From Fremontodendron californicum (lineage: Eukaryota; Streptophyta; Magnoliopsida; Malvales; Malvaceae): a stretch of 64,000 nt of DNA. Under the pieces are notes generated by a model that worked only from the letters and a program-made list of their open reading frames with translations, had not been told where the DNA came from and made no database searches. The stretch spans positions 8,499,134 through 8,563,133 of the forward strand of contig JAULJL010000032.1 in NCBI GenBank assembly GCA_030761205.1. Reading direction: 5' to 3'. Made by a program: the position numbers and the translations under genes. Positions 41,631 through 53,860 of this stretch are shown here, piece by piece. Every line of letters starts with the position of its first letter. Position 1 is the first letter of the stretch.

Positions 41631-43329
41631 CTGATGAAATTCCCACATACTTAATCTTTTGCTAGTGCTCGAGCAAAACAAAATAGACACAAGGTAAGAA
41701 AACCTAATTTAGTTCAATTTCAAATAAAAATTAGAGACAATCACTAAACAAGTCTTATCAACTAATTAATAGCTTAAAGAGTTTCACAAAGAATCATGCT
41801 TGAATGTAAAAAGTTTGAGTTAAGCCAATATTAACATAAGATATCTTAATGAAAATAATGCATATTCAAACTTAATCTCAACTTCTCACATGGGATACTC
41901 TCATGATTTTCACTCTTTAAAGTAATGGTAAAGTGTTTACACTCAATTAATCTCATGAACATAGTTCTACCATATGCTTGCTTGTCCACCTATTCTCCAC
42001 TATTTAGATCATACAACTTCATAAATCAAGAGGTCTTTATTCAAGGTTGTAATGGGGCCAAGGGATAATAATATGGTTAAATAATAAAAGAAAAGGATAT
42101 CACAAAGGTTCCAAAGATTTCATAGAGTTTAGAACATAATAAGATTTTTGCAAAGAAAACTTTCTCAAAATTCCTTAGAATCACATAATAACATAGGATA
42201 AATTTTCATGTTGAGCCTTTCTTTTCTCAAGAGATGATTCATTTTTTTCTTTATGGGAAAGTATTTTTACAATGTTCCCTTTCTTTTTCTCTTGACTTTT
42301 GCCTTTCTCCTCCTCCACACTTATCTTTTGTTTCCAACCTAAATTTTCAATAGATATCCTTGTTTTTGCAATATGTCTCAAAACATGTAATCATCTTTAG
42401 AACAAGGGTAAAGATATAAGTGTATTTAGGCTAGGTGTAAGTTGTGTTTACCAAAGAAATAGCTCATTCAATGTAGGCTCAAATGGGCTCACTAGGGGGA
42501 TGTTCTCTTGGAACATCAATAAGGGATGGCTGATTTGGCCTTGGTAAAAATCCTAATGCCTCTATCATATCCATGTTGTCATATGTTACAATATAGTCTC
42601 AAATGGTTTAAAACAAGTTCTAGAGAAACATGTAATCATAAGATGACACAAGAAAGAAATTAGATTGATATGTATAATGTATCAATCATATAGGCTCAAA
42701 AACTCACAAGGATGATTATACAAGTCGGATTTAAGTCTAAACATGCTTCTTTCTCAACCAATATATCATATTAACACTGGCTCATAAAAAAAGATATTTC
42801 AAGCTCAATTCTCATGAAAAATCTTCTCACTAATAAACCAGTTTTAGACTTGTGCAATTCATATCTCATCATAATATTGAAAGTACCTAAAACACACTAA
42901 ACTAAAAAGACTTAAAAACAAAACAAAATAACTAAAGGAAATCCTAAATTCTTCCCCCCTACACTTAATTCTTACATTGTCCTCAATGTAATGCTATTAT
43001 CCCAAATGAAAGAATCATGTGTAAGAGAAAAGAATTAATAAACAAAACAAAAGCAATAAAAGATAGAATGATGGAGAGTAAGAAAGAGAAAATTTGATTA
43101 TTATGTGTGCTCTCCACTTTTGGGTTGCCTTCCAAGAAGCGTTTGGTTTAGTGTCCTTAGCCTGACTTATTAAAATACTCAAAAATATTAAAAACTCAAA
43201 ACAAACTATTTAAACTGAAATAAACCTACAAAAAATTAAAATCAAAACAAAGAGAAAGAAAACAAATCTGATATGGCAGGTTGGTTATGCTTGCACCAAT
43301 TGTGCTGCCTCCCAATTAGCACTTATTTT
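41631..43329 (-). other. 3' non-coding region of Element 3
   Basis: No gene. 41730-42970 aligns closely with 3590-4800 of Element 1 and 51040-52380 of Element 2, including ATGGGATACTCTC, CTTGTCCACCTATTCTCC and CATTGTCCTCAATGTAA. Confidence 0.75.
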
Positions 43330-44335
43330 GATGTCTTCAACCTAATCAATACCCCTTCTTGGCTTTTGGGGATTTTCCGTTTTAGGCATGAAACTTCCAG
43401 GATCTTTACGTTTGATAGGAAGTTTCCTGTGCACAACAGCAAATGCATTCTCCACCACAATTATTATTTCATCACTCTTGGTGGTGCATAGCTCTTGGAG
43501 GAATCTTGGTACTTGTTTCATGGCATCTAAAAGAGGTATATCTTGTACTTTGTGGAAGGTTTCCAAAAATTTTTTTTTCATGTTCCTCATTCTTAGAAGT
43601 TGCAAATCTACTAGAAAAAGGTGGAGAAGAAACATTAGTAGAAATAAGAACCTTAAAAGTTACCTCAGGTGTTGAAGTACTCTGGATTATAGCTTTATTA
43701 TCCTTAAGGGTTGAATCCACTTCCCTTTTTGGTGTTTCCTCTACTTGTTCCCCACTTCTCAAGATCACAACACTAGCATTAGCTTCCTCAAGTTTTTCAG
43801 ATCTTTGTTCTACCAAGCTCACCACACTACTAGCCATTTTGCTTAATTGCGTTTCCAAATTCTGGATACTTACCCTTGTTTTCTGTTAAAATTGCAAAGT
43901 ATTAGTAACAAGGGAATAAACTAAATCCTCAAGAGATGTACCTTGGCTTGGAGTCACAGGTGGTGGCTAAAAAAGATCTGGTTGTTGAGGCCCTGATTGA
44001 TTGAAGCTAGATGGATGATTGTAATTGGCATAAGGATCAACTTCTTGATAATTGCCCAAATAGCTATAATTGGTATGCTCCCACCATACTTCATTGTAAG
44101 TGTTTGAGAAAGCATTCTGCTGTTGTCCTTGGAACCCTTGATGGCCTTGACATCCTCCTAAATCATAGGCTTGTTCAAAATTATCATCTCGAAAGTATGG
44201 GCACAAATTGGTTGGATGATCCATCATAAAACATACTCCACACTTCTCCACTTGTTTAAAATTACCCATGACTAATTGTTGAACCAACTCCTTAAGTGTT
44301 AGATTGTTCAATTCCGTCGTTCTTTGCTAAAAATT
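43330..44335 (-). pseudogene. Athila-like gag C-terminal fragment (Element 3)
   Basis: 44311-43967 carries a zinc knuckle C-GV-C-FMMD-H-PTNL-C and an Asn/Gln-rich stretch. After a stop, 43858-43472 has VVILRSGEQVEE. A further frame, 43635-43342, has IPLLDAMKQVPRFLQELCT and KRKDPGSF, the segment just before the protease in Athila. The capsid-type core before the zinc knuckle and everything from the protease on are missing. It cannot be functional. Confidence 0.8.
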
Positions 44336-44427
44336 TGAAAAGAAAAACATGTATGTACAAGAACAATAAAACTAATTAGAATTGAAAATAAGAATAAACC
44401 GTGTAACAAATAAACTACAGAAAGCAA

Positions 44428-44445
44428 TCCCCGGCAATGGCGCCA
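44428..44445 (-). other. primer-binding site, tRNA-Asp type (Element 3)
   Basis: TCCCCGGCAATGGCGCCA on the plus strand, one mismatch from the tRNA-Asp end used by Elements 1 and 2, 6 nt inside the LTR. Confidence 0.8.
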
Positions 44446-44451
44446 AAAACT

Positions 44452-45395
44452 TGATGCACTCAAAAGAGTATATCACTAAAAAGATCAATTGTAAGTATAG
44501 TAATTAGCAAGGGTCGAGTCCACTGTGATTGGGTTTTAATCTATGAGTTACTAGTTTATAACTTAGATTCAAAGAAAACAAAAGAAAAGGGGGTTTTGAA
44601 ATAGTTTTAAAAATAAGCAAACAAGAAAAGTAAGATGCAAGTAAGAAAGAAAAAAATCAAATATGAGAGAAATATGGTTAAGGTTTCATTCTCCACCACT
44701 AGACATCATTAAGAATCAATTTCAGATCTATCAATATCAATCAACTATCAAAATTATCAACCGTAGATAACAGCAAGCTCAGTTACCCCAATTTTTCCTT
44801 AGTTCGTCGTTAAATAGAACAAGCTCTCTATTTAACCTCTATCTATTAGACAACCTAGAATAAGCTCTCTAGATTTAATATAATAGCAGCCTTATGATGA
44901 GAAAGATAGGTTGATCTAAGCAACAAACACATAAGCTCGGATTATTCAACTTAGGTTATGTTCCACTTTGCAATTATCGAAAACTTGACCATAATCATTA
45001 ATCACAAATTGCCACTTATGAATAGGAAATCAAGAAAATTACAGATCAATACTCCTAAGCTAGCATTAGACAATTATCAAGATCTATCTAGTTGCGCACC
45101 TAAACAAATCAAGACAAATATCATAAACAATTTTTATGGAAGAACCCAAGCAACTTTGATAGATAATTAATAATAGATAGATTCTGAAAATTAATTACAA
45201 AACATGTCTACGGCTTTGAAATCACCCTTAACCAAATAGAAGTTTAGCCTTGCATAAGCATTGTTAACATAAACATAAAATTGAAGAGAAACTAAGAAGA
45301 AAACTAGAAAATTAAAAAGAAAATTAGAATACAAGAGTAGAAGAGATAGTGTCTATTCGGCTCCCCCCTTGTGTCTCCTTATATAGGCAGCCTCT
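44452..45395 (-). repeat. 5' LTR of Element 3, truncated
   Basis: Matches 40024-40986, then breaks after GCCTCT, where an unrelated LTR starts TGATAACTCT. Confidence 0.8.
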
Positions 45396-45694
45396 TGATA
45401 ACTCTATGAAATATAGTTATTTTATCATATTTTATGCATTCAAATTGGCTAAGTCCTTGAAGTTTTTACTCATAATTAATTATTTTTAATTGGTTTTAGA
45501 TTAATTTTATTTATTATTTCATGTTTAATTAGTTATTAAGTTAGTGCTTTTTTATTTTTATAGGTCCAAAGTGAGAAGGAGCTTCGCAGTGCGAAAAGAC
45601 GAAAATTGGGGCAAAGCAACATATAGGCAGATTCGACCTCCGGAGCTTGTTGCAAGAAAAAATGATCTTATATTCTTTATTTAAGAAAACTTCC
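45396..45694 (+). repeat. LTR fragment of another Athila-like element
   Basis: It begins TGATAACTCTATGAAATATA, a start similar to the sense start of the Element 1 LTR (TGATAACTCG). It is cut at 45694 by the terminus of the Ogre element. Confidence 0.55.
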
Positions 45695-46180
45695 TGTTGC
45701 AACCTAAAAAATAACGATTCTCATCGCAAGACTTTATTATTCGTTAAGCGTGACATTAAAAAAAACTGAGGAAAAGTCGACTTAATTCCTCTAAAAAAAT
45801 GAAGGTTTTGAAAATGACCTTGAAAAAGACATGGAGTCGCCAACAATCTTTTTTAGCTAGGTGTGATCGGCCACCTATTAAAACCGGTTTTATAAAATAC
45901 TTTAAAAATTAATTAAAATATTTTAAAACCAATCTCAAGTCTGCATTTTAAACCAGAGAAATCAAAGAAACGGGTTCGGGACTCGATTACGTATGGGGAA
46001 GGATTAGCACCCCCAAAACGCCCGTATAAAATGGTACTTATTAATCGCGTGTTATCTCAAATTTTGGTGTAAATTTGGTTTTAAATTTAGTATCCCGGAC
46101 TTTACCACCCTTAACTCGAGACTTAAAAAATCTTTTTTAGAGTTTAATCATTTTTAGAGTTTAAAAAGGCTAAGGATAAT
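45695..46180 (-). repeat. remnant of the Ogre 3' LTR
   Basis: It starts TGTTGCAACC on the plus strand (sense end GGTTGCAACA) and follows the solo LTR for about 370 bp, then jumps about 1.1 kb to the part with GACTT-ACCACCCTT. Its sense start is missing. Confidence 0.65.
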
Positions 46181-46336
46181 TTCTTCTTAGTGAAAGGAAT
46201 ATGAAAGATGGCCATTCATCATATCAAGCATGACTATTCTCTTTGAAAAGCAATTCTCAGGGGAAATAGATATATAGAATTTATATTTTTACACTTGGAA
46301 TCATTCGAATTTCCATGTGCACAGCATCACACTTTT

Positions 46337-47540
46337 TCAAGCATAATACTTCTTCAATTCATCAGCATTCACGGGATGTCTAAAATCATCTCCGTCCATC
46401 CGAGTTAGAATCAATGCTCCTCCAGAAAAAGCTCTTTTTACCACATAGGGTCCTTCCCAATTCGGAGCCCATTTTCCTCTCGGGTCCTTCACTATAGGGA
46501 GAATTTTCCTCAATACCAACTCCTCCTCTCTGAACTGTCTAGGACGAACCTTCTTGTTGTGGGCTCGAATCATCCTTTTCTGATACAACTACCCGTGACA
46601 AATTGCTTTCAATTTTTTCTCTTCGATGAGATTCAACTGTTCATAACGAGCTCTAACCCATTATGCTTCCTCTAGGCCAACTTCCATCAGAACCCGAAGT
46701 GAAGGGATCTCAACTTCACTAGGTAGCACTGCTTCCATCCCGTATACCAAAGAAAACGGTGTTGCCCCTGTAGATGTGCGGGCTGAGGTACGATATGCAT
46801 GAAGAGCAAACGGCAAGATCTCATGCCAATCTTTGTACACATTGGTCATCTTCTCGACAATATTCTTGATATTCTTGTTAGCTGCTTCTACTGTGCCATT
46901 CATCTTTGGACGGTAAGGTGTCAAATTATGATGTGTGATCTTGAATTGAGTACACATTTCTCTCATCATCTTATTGTTCAAATTGAGAGCATTATCCGAA
47001 ATAATTCTTGCTGGCAACCCGTAACGGCATATGATTTCTTTCTTGATGAATCTGCATACCACCGACTTTGTTACATTCGCATAGGAAGCAACTTCTACCC
47101 ACTTTGTGAAATAATCTATGGCCACCAAGATGAAACAATGTCCATTTAAAGCTTTCGGGGTAATAGGCCTGATCATATCCATTCCCCACATTGAAAAAGG
47201 CCAAGGTGCAGTCATGACATGTAAGGGCGATGGCGACACATGAATCTTATCTGCATAAATCTGACATTTATGGCACTTCCGAGAATAACTGATACAATCT
47301 CCTTACATCGTTAGCCAATAGTAACCTGCCCTCATAATCTGTTTAGCAAGCATGTGACCATTAGCATGAGTACCACATATCCCTTCATGGACTTCTTCTA
47401 TGATTCTTCGAGCTTCAACAGACCCGACACATCTCAATAGGACTTTATTTTTCCCTCTCTTGTAGAGAATCTCATTGTCTAAAACAAAACCCATTGCTAG
47501 CTTTCTCAGAGTCCTCTTATCATTCTCTGTTGCTTGTTCT
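46337..47540 (-). pseudogene. Ogre/Tat integrase
   Basis: 47494-47303 is the zinc-binding N-terminal region (ending HEGICGTHANGHMLAKQIMR). 47239-46661 is the catalytic core, with MDMIRPITP, DYFTKWVE, SDNALNLNNKM and, in the place of the third acidic residue, GTVEAANKNIK; the first two acidic residues and this Glu are visible. 46588-46337 is the C-terminal domain (VRPRQFREEELVLRK, PNWEGPYVVKR, ADELKKYY). Stops separate the three parts. Confidence 0.9.
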
Positions 47541-48112
47541 AGATACTATTGACTCTTGATGTACTGCAAGATATCGTTATACCAAGGGAGACCATCTGCT
47601 TCTTCTTCGATACTCAAACAGTGAGCATGAGACTCATATATGCTCATCTTGATCGGCACGACTTCCGCCCCTTCATTTACTTTAAACATTGATGACAAAG
47701 TAGCCAGAGCATCTGCCATTCAGTTTTCTTCTCGAGGAAAGTAATTGAAATTCACTTCTTCAAACTCTTTCAATAAACTCAGTATGAGTTCTCGGTATCG
47801 GATTAGCTTTGTATCTCAGGTTTCCTATTCTCCTCGTAGCTAGTAAATCACTAAGGCTGAGTTTCCGAAAACTTCCAATACTTTGATCTTTTTGTCCACT
47901 GCAGCACGAAGGCCCATAGTACATGCTTCATACTCGGCAATATTGTTTGTACAATTAAAATCCAATCTGGCAGTGAAAGGATAATAATCTTCTTCTGGGG
48001 ATATAAGCACTACACCGATTCCATGCCCCATGGCGTTAGATGCGCCATCAAAGTACATTTTCCATACTTTCTTCTTCAAGGGAATCTCATCTGCTTGTGA
48101 CACATACATCAA
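47541..48112 (-). pseudogene. Ogre/Tat second RNase H
   Basis: 48112-47840 has KMYFDGASNAMGHGIGVVL and NIAEYEACTMGL, the first Asp and the Glu of an RNase H fold. The rest (FEEVNFNYFPREENQMADALA in broken frames) continues to about 47700. Tat elements carry such an additional RNase H. A frameshift separates it from the upstream domain. Confidence 0.8.
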
Positions 48113-49270
48113 ATTTTCACTAGAAAGTCAAAGTTCAACGGCTCATAATCTTTCACTGCCCGACTTGCTAAGAATTCAGCCACTGCACTACCCTTGATAG
48201 CTTTTTGACTTACATATACAATGTCGTATTTTGACAATAAAACCTGCCATCTTGCCGTCCTTCCTGACAAAGAAGGTTCTTCCAACATGTACTTGACTGG
48301 ATCAAGCTTGGCAATCAACCACGTTGTGTGGTACAACATGTACTGTCTGAGTCTTCGAGCAGTCCAAGCTAAGGCGCAACACAACTTCTCTACCGACGAA
48401 TATTTCAACTCATAATCTGTAAACTTCTTGCTGAGGAAGTAAACTGCCTGTTCTTTCTTTCCAGTTTCATCAAGCTGCCCTAAAACACAACCCATGGATC
48501 TTTCAAATACTGATAAATGCAGTATCATTGGTTTATCCAGTATAGGTGGCATTAATACTGGTGGGTTGGATAGATAATGTTTAACCTTTTCAAATGCAAT
48601 CTGATAACCTTCATCCCATTCTCCTGGATCACGTTTTCGAAGTAACTTAAATATTGGATCACATTTGTCGGTTAACTGTGAAATAAATCGAGCAATGTAA
48701 TTCAATCTCCCCAGAAAGCCTCTTACTTCCTTTTGAGTGCGAGATGGTGGCAGATTCTGAATAGCCTTCACTTTATCTGGGTCAATCTCAATTCCTCTTT
48801 TGCTGACGACAAAACCCAACAATTTCCCCGAGGTGACTCCAAAAGTGCATTTTGTCGGATTTAGCTTGAGTCTAAACTTTCTTAGTCGTTCAAAGAGCTT
48901 CTTAAGATTTGCAATATGCTCCTCTTATCCTTGTGGCTTAGCGATCATATCATCAACGTAGACCTCAATTCCCTTATGCATCATATCACGAAACAAGGTC
49001 ACCATGGCTCTTTGGTATGTTGCCCCAGCATTTTTCAACCCAAATGGCATTACTTTGTAGCAGAAGGCTCCCCATATTGTAACAAATATGGTTTCCTCCA
49101 TGTCTTTCGGTGCCATCTTGATCTGATTGTATCCAGAGAATCCGTCCATGAAAGAAAATAAAGAACTCTTTGCTGTATTATCCACCAGAGTATCAATATG
49201 GGGCAAAGGGAAATTATCTTTAGGACTGGCCTTGTTCAAATCTCGGTAATCAACGCACATCTGCACCTTG
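48109..49270 (-). pseudogene. Ogre/Tat reverse transcriptase C-terminal part and RNase H
   Basis: From 49270: VQMCVDYRDLNKA, then FMDGFSGYNQI, MPFGLKNAGATYQR and the catalytic YVDD. A TAA follows AKPQG near 48922. 48822-48109 carries the connection and RNase H-like region (GRLNYIARFI, AVYFLSKKFTDYE, SSVEKLCCALAW). The N-terminal part is at 59031-59393, beyond Element 2. Confidence 0.9.
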
Positions 49271-49275
49271 CCATC
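49271..49275. repeat. target-site duplication of Element 2, left copy
   Basis: ccatc, repeated at 59026-59030. Removing the element joins the Ogre reading PVPKKDG to KVQMCVDYR. Confidence 0.92.
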
Positions 49276-50782
49276 TGATGGAGACTCAATTAAGAGTTGT
49301 AAACCCAAGTGCAGGTTATGTTCAAGTAATAAATTCTCGGGTGTCCGAGGTCGAACCACAGGGAAGCGTATTAGTAAGTATAAGTTTATAAATATATAAG
49401 AAAAAGAAAGTAAACAAGATATTAGGGAATCAACAACAAAACAAGATAAACAAGATATTAGAGAACAAAATAAACAAAACAACATAAAAGAAATTAAACA
49501 AGATATAAACAAAACAATAAGAAAAGATGTTGAGGTTAGAGAATCCACTCTTGGTGTTATGCTAAGATTAATCTTGTTTTATTACACAATTGAAATTCAC
49601 ACATAAGGGAGATTCCAATCGGAAGGTTTAGCAATTCAGTCCAAATTGTCCAACGTCCATAGCATATGATATTATGTTCATTTGGTGTCCTCAAAACTCA
49701 TAAAAAGAGTCCAAGCATTCCTTATGCCAAGGTATATGTCTACAACAAATCAATGTTATGAAACCAAGCATTTACTGTGCCATTTTCATTGTCAATAATG
49801 AATCAAGATCTCTACTTTGCAAGTATGATTTTAAACCAAAAGAAAATATTATCTATACTAGTGTTTATAAATGATGATTCATTTTAGCTCATGTTTAAGA
49901 GACTAACCTTAGCATTTACCAAAAGCTTCACCTCATCACCTCAACAATATGATTAGCAACACATACTAGATATGAATAAAATGAAAAGAAATGTAAGAAG
50001 CATAAGTAAATATAGAAAAAGAAAACTAGAGAAAGGAAAGAAAAAGTAAACTTAGAGAATTTTATTACAATGGCTAATATCCTACCAATGTACCTTTAAT
50101 GCTCATCCAAGGCCCTCTATTTATACACATTTTGGAGAGCTAAATGACAAGAGACAAGCTTTATAAATTTCAAAGGTAGGTATAATAGGTGGGTGCATTT
50201 TTCTAACAATTTTCGTCATATTGTATGACAATTCTGATCAGCCAGCTTGATGGTCGATTTTGTCAATGTTGGAGGCTCGATCTGATCAAATGGTCTTCTA
50301 GAAAAATATACCCTTATCAGTTACGGATCCATAGCCGTTGGAATCAGATCATTTGCTCATGTGGATCGGAAGATATGGTCAAAATACCAAAACAGGTCAG
50401 CACAGACGTCATTGCACATCAGCCAACTTGATGGTCGATTTCGCTAGGCAAAAAGACTCCGTTTCAAGAAGTGTAAAACATGAAAAAGATAGATATGCCT
50501 CTTAACTTTGCACTGTAAAAAATTCAGCCTTATTGCTTCAGTGAAACTCCAGATATAGCGGATATGGAAAAAGGTGTCGGAACTGGAACTGAACTGGATT
50601 TACCCTTAATTGTTGATTTAACCTAGTAATCTGAAATCACTCAAAGAAACTCGTGAAAAACACCAAATTACATAAAAATATAAAATATCATAAACACAAT
50701 TAGACTAAGCAATAATAACTCGTATTTGACACAAAACAATAATAAAACATAACTAAGAACTATATAATTATACGAGTTATCA
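49276..50782 (-). repeat. 3' LTR of Element 2
   Basis: 1507 bp with TGAT and ATCA termini. The TATA box is at 50118-50125 on the minus strand. It differs from the Element 1 LTRs by scattered substitutions and small indels. Confidence 0.93.
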
Positions 50783-52843
50783 CACCCCCACACTTAGATT
50801 GTTGCTAGTCCCTAGCAACGACTCAATAAAAATAAAATAAGAAAATCTAATCTAATCCATTTTCGTTGGAAATCACGGTGGCACTTAGCATGTGACACAA
50901 GCCTTTAAACCCCTAGGTGTCCCTAGTGGACGAGTTTAGTCTCGTGAGGGTTTGCTAGAACGATACCCACAAACATTGAAAAACTAAAATATAAGTAAAC
51001 TACATACACTAAAAATATTTACTCCTAATCCTTTCAATATAAATTAGAGACAATCTTTGAACAAGTCTTATAAAATAATCAATAGCTCAAAGAATTTCAC
51101 AAAAATTCATGCTTGAATGTAAATAAATGAGTTAAGCCAATATTAACATAACATATTTCAATCAAAATAGTGCATATTCAACTTAATCTCAACTTCTCAC
51201 TATACTCTCATGATTTTCACTCTTTAAAGTAGTGGTAAAGTGTTTACACTCAATCAATCTCATGAAAACAGTTCTACCATATGCTTGCTTGTCCACCTAT
51301 TCTCCACTATTTAGATCATACAACTTCATAAATCAAGAGGTCTTTTTTCAAGGTTGTAATGGGGCCAAAGGGTTATAATGTGGTTAAAGAACAAAAGGAT
51401 AAAGATATCACAAAGGTTCCAAAGAGTTCATAGAGTTTAGAGACATAATAAGATCATACAAATAAAACTTCTCAAAACTCTTATAAAGCACATAATAACA
51501 TAGGCTAAATATTCATGTTGAGCCTTTGCTTCATTCTAACCAACTTTGTAACATCTTTTTCTTTACTTTAACTAGAAGTTCAAGAGAAGATTTTTTTTTT
51601 TTTAATATGGGAATGTATTTGACAATGATCCCTTTCTTTTTCTCTTGACTTTTGCCTCTCTCCTCCCCCACACTTATCTTTCGTTCTAACCCAAATTTTC
51701 AAAAAGTATCCCTTGTTTTTGCAATATGTCTCAAAATATATAATCCATCTTTAGAACAAGGGTAAGGATATAAGTATATTTAGGCTAGGTGTAAGTTCTG
51801 GTTACCAATAAAATAGCATATTTAATGTAGGCTCAAATTGGCTCACTAGTGGGGATGTTCTCCTAGAACATTAATAATGGATGGCTGTTTGGCTCTGGTT
51901 ATAATCCTAATGCCTCTATCATATTCATGTTGTCACATGTATCAATATAGTCTCAAACGGTTTAAAGCAAGTTCTAGAGAATCATGTAATCATAAGAGCA
52001 CTCAAGAAAGAAATTAGATTGATTTGTATAATGCATCAATCATTATAGGCTCAAAAACTCACAAGGATGATTATACAAGTCAGATTAAGTCTAAACATGC
52101 TTCTTTCTCAATCAACATATCATATTAACATTGGCTCATAAAAAGGTTGACATCAAGCTCAATTCTCATGAAAATCTTCTCACTAATAAATCTGTTTTAG
52201 ACTTATGCAATTCATATCTCATCATTGTATTAAAAAGGAACTAGAACACATTAAAATAATAATAATAATAAAGACTCATAAAAAAAAAATAGTAGACAAA
52301 AATAAAAGAAATCCTAAATCGTTCCCCCCACACTTAATTCTTACATTGTCCTCAATGTAAGTCTATTAACCCAAATGAAAGAATCATGTGTAAGAGAAAA
52401 GAACTAATAACATAAGTATAGGAATAACTAAGACTCAAAACAAAACAAACTCATGCAACCTAAATAATCCTAAAATACTTAACAAAAATTAACAAGTAAA
52501 CATAAAAAGATTAAAATCAAACTGACAAGGTATGTCTCAAGTCTCCCTTACTCAGACCTTGTTCAGAATGAATACTTCTAAATTGCTTAAAACACAACAA
52601 ACTTTTTTTTTTTTTGAAAGAAGAAATCAAACTGACAAGGTATGTCTCAAGTCTCCCTTACTCAGACCTTGTTTAGAATGAATACTTCTAAATGGCTTAA
52701 AACACATCAATTTTTTTTTTTTTTTTAATTAGCAAAATATGTCCCTTACCCCCTACTAAAGGTAGAATTTAGGAGATATTACCTGCAGAGGTCGCTAACC
52801 ACTTATTATAACTGAGACACAACAAACAAAATGTTAGATAATG
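50783..52843 (-). other. 3' non-coding region of Element 2
   Basis: Starts with the same purine tract as Element 1. No gene. About 250 bp longer than in Element 1, partly from a tandem duplication of about 110 bp (52516-52600 and 52626-52711). Confidence 0.75.
52516..52711. repeat. tandem duplication in the 3' region of Element 2
   Basis: The block starting ATCAAACTGACAAGGTATG occurs twice, 110 bp apart, separated by a T run. Element 1 has it once (about 4897-4982). Confidence 0.85.
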
Positions 52844-53491
52844 TCACAAAGACAGAGTGCAATCCACTTCTTGCTCGTCCATCTCTCTTTTTCTTTTTCC
52901 GAGCGTTTGCGAAACAACCGTAGCAGATAAATACTCATAAGCTTGGAGCTTTTTGAGTAAATCTTCAATGGTTGTAGCAGAAATTATGGTTCTCCTTGCC
53001 TCTGAAAACATGAATCCATTATCCACAGCATTATCTAAATATGAAAGCAAATTACTAAAATAACCATTAATATTAAGCAAACCAATGGGTTTCTTATTTG
53101 TGACCAAAGATGACCAAGAAGCCACGCAAGCTATTTCTTCCAATGTACCCAGACCTCCTGGTAAAGCAATGAATGCATCGGCAGAATGGTACATGATTGT
53201 CATCCGTTCAGGGATACTCCAGACTTGTATTTCCTTACCCACGGTAGGTCCACAAATACCTGTGAATAGTTTTGGCACGATTCCTAGAACTGGACTTCCT
53301 CCGGCGTGTGCTGCTGTAGCGACTGCTCCCATTAAACCCGTACTACCGCCTCCATAAATCAACTGGATCTTTTGTTGGGCAAGTATTACTCCAACTCTTA
53401 TGGCTTCATCAGCGAATATGTTATTTTTCCCTGGATAAGCACCTCCAAAGACACAAATTTTTTTAATGCGCTGGGACGAAGTACTTTCCAT
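52844..53491 (-). CDS. LOG-type cytokinin riboside 5'-monophosphate phosphoribohydrolase, retrotransposon cargo (copy 2)
   Basis: 215 residues from the ATG at 53491; the upstream in-frame ATG is at 53527. Same length and motifs as copy 1: GGGSTGLMG, R96 and PGGLGTLEE. It differs from copy 1 by 13 bases by eye, 8 changing a residue (H43Q, D78G, F79I, I97M, T106A, C187Y, D203E, G208E) and 5 silent. Position 97 is Met here and Ile in copy 1; Lys is usual. T106A gives the sequence typical of plant LOGs, so copy 2 is ancestral at that site. No stops or indels, although gag in the same element is broken. Intronless, sense orientation, 369 bp downstream of the cysteine-rich ORF. Confidence 0.92.
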   Translation of the reverse strand: MESTSSQRIKKICVFGGAYPGKNNIFADEAIRVGVILAQQKIQLIYGGGSTGLMGAVATAAHAGGSPVLGIVPKLFTGICGPTVGKEIQVWSIPERMTIMYHSADAFIALPGGLGTLEEIACVASWSSLVTNKKPIGLLNINGYFSNLLSYLDNAVDNGFMFSEARRTIISATTIEDLLKKLQAYEYLSATVVSQTLGKRKREMDEQEVDCTLSL

Positions 53492-53860
53492 TTTTTTTTT
53501 CAAGTGCCTGAAAGAGAATGAGTACATGGTGTAATATATAGAGGACTGAGTAATGAATCAGACAAGAGTAATAATGTCGCCGAAAGTGTATTTGACCTGT
53601 CAGAAGAAAATGTTAACCTAACAAAAGATTTTTGCGTGATTTTAGGAAGAAAATCAAAAAGAGAAGAAAAATCAACCGTAAAAGACCAATGCAAAAAAAA
53701 AAAAAAAACGAGAATAATTACACAAATCTAACAACACGTAAATTAAACCGAAATGAAGTTATTGCAAATCAGACCAAAAGCTGAGAAGTCATTTATTGTA
53801 GTTGTGATTGTGGCTCACATCTTCCTCTGGTTTTACGTCCAGAAACGACTTAAACGCCTT
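53492..53860 (-). other. spacer between the cargo ORFs (Element 2)
   Basis: Carries the LOG-proximal TATA-like and acceptor sequences found in Element 1, and about 134 bp (about 53685-53818, including an A run) absent from Element 1. Confidence 0.7.

Larger units (their letters stand above)
40024..45395 (-). mobile_element. Element 3: Athila-like deletion derivative
   Basis: Two related LTRs start TGATGCACTC (40024 and 44452), with a tRNA-Asp-type primer site beside the right one and a gag fragment between them, all on the minus strand. There is no protease, polymerase or gag core. The right (5') LTR is truncated at 45395 by another LTR. The 3' non-coding part is nearly the same as in Elements 1 and 2, although the LTRs are unrelated. 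Confidence 0.8.

Noticed and set aside
49276..49548. reverse transcriptase as part of Element 2
   Set aside because: An open frame joins LTR sequence to reverse transcriptase across 49275, but the ccatc duplication and the continuation at 59031 show that the reverse transcriptase belongs to the Ogre host element.
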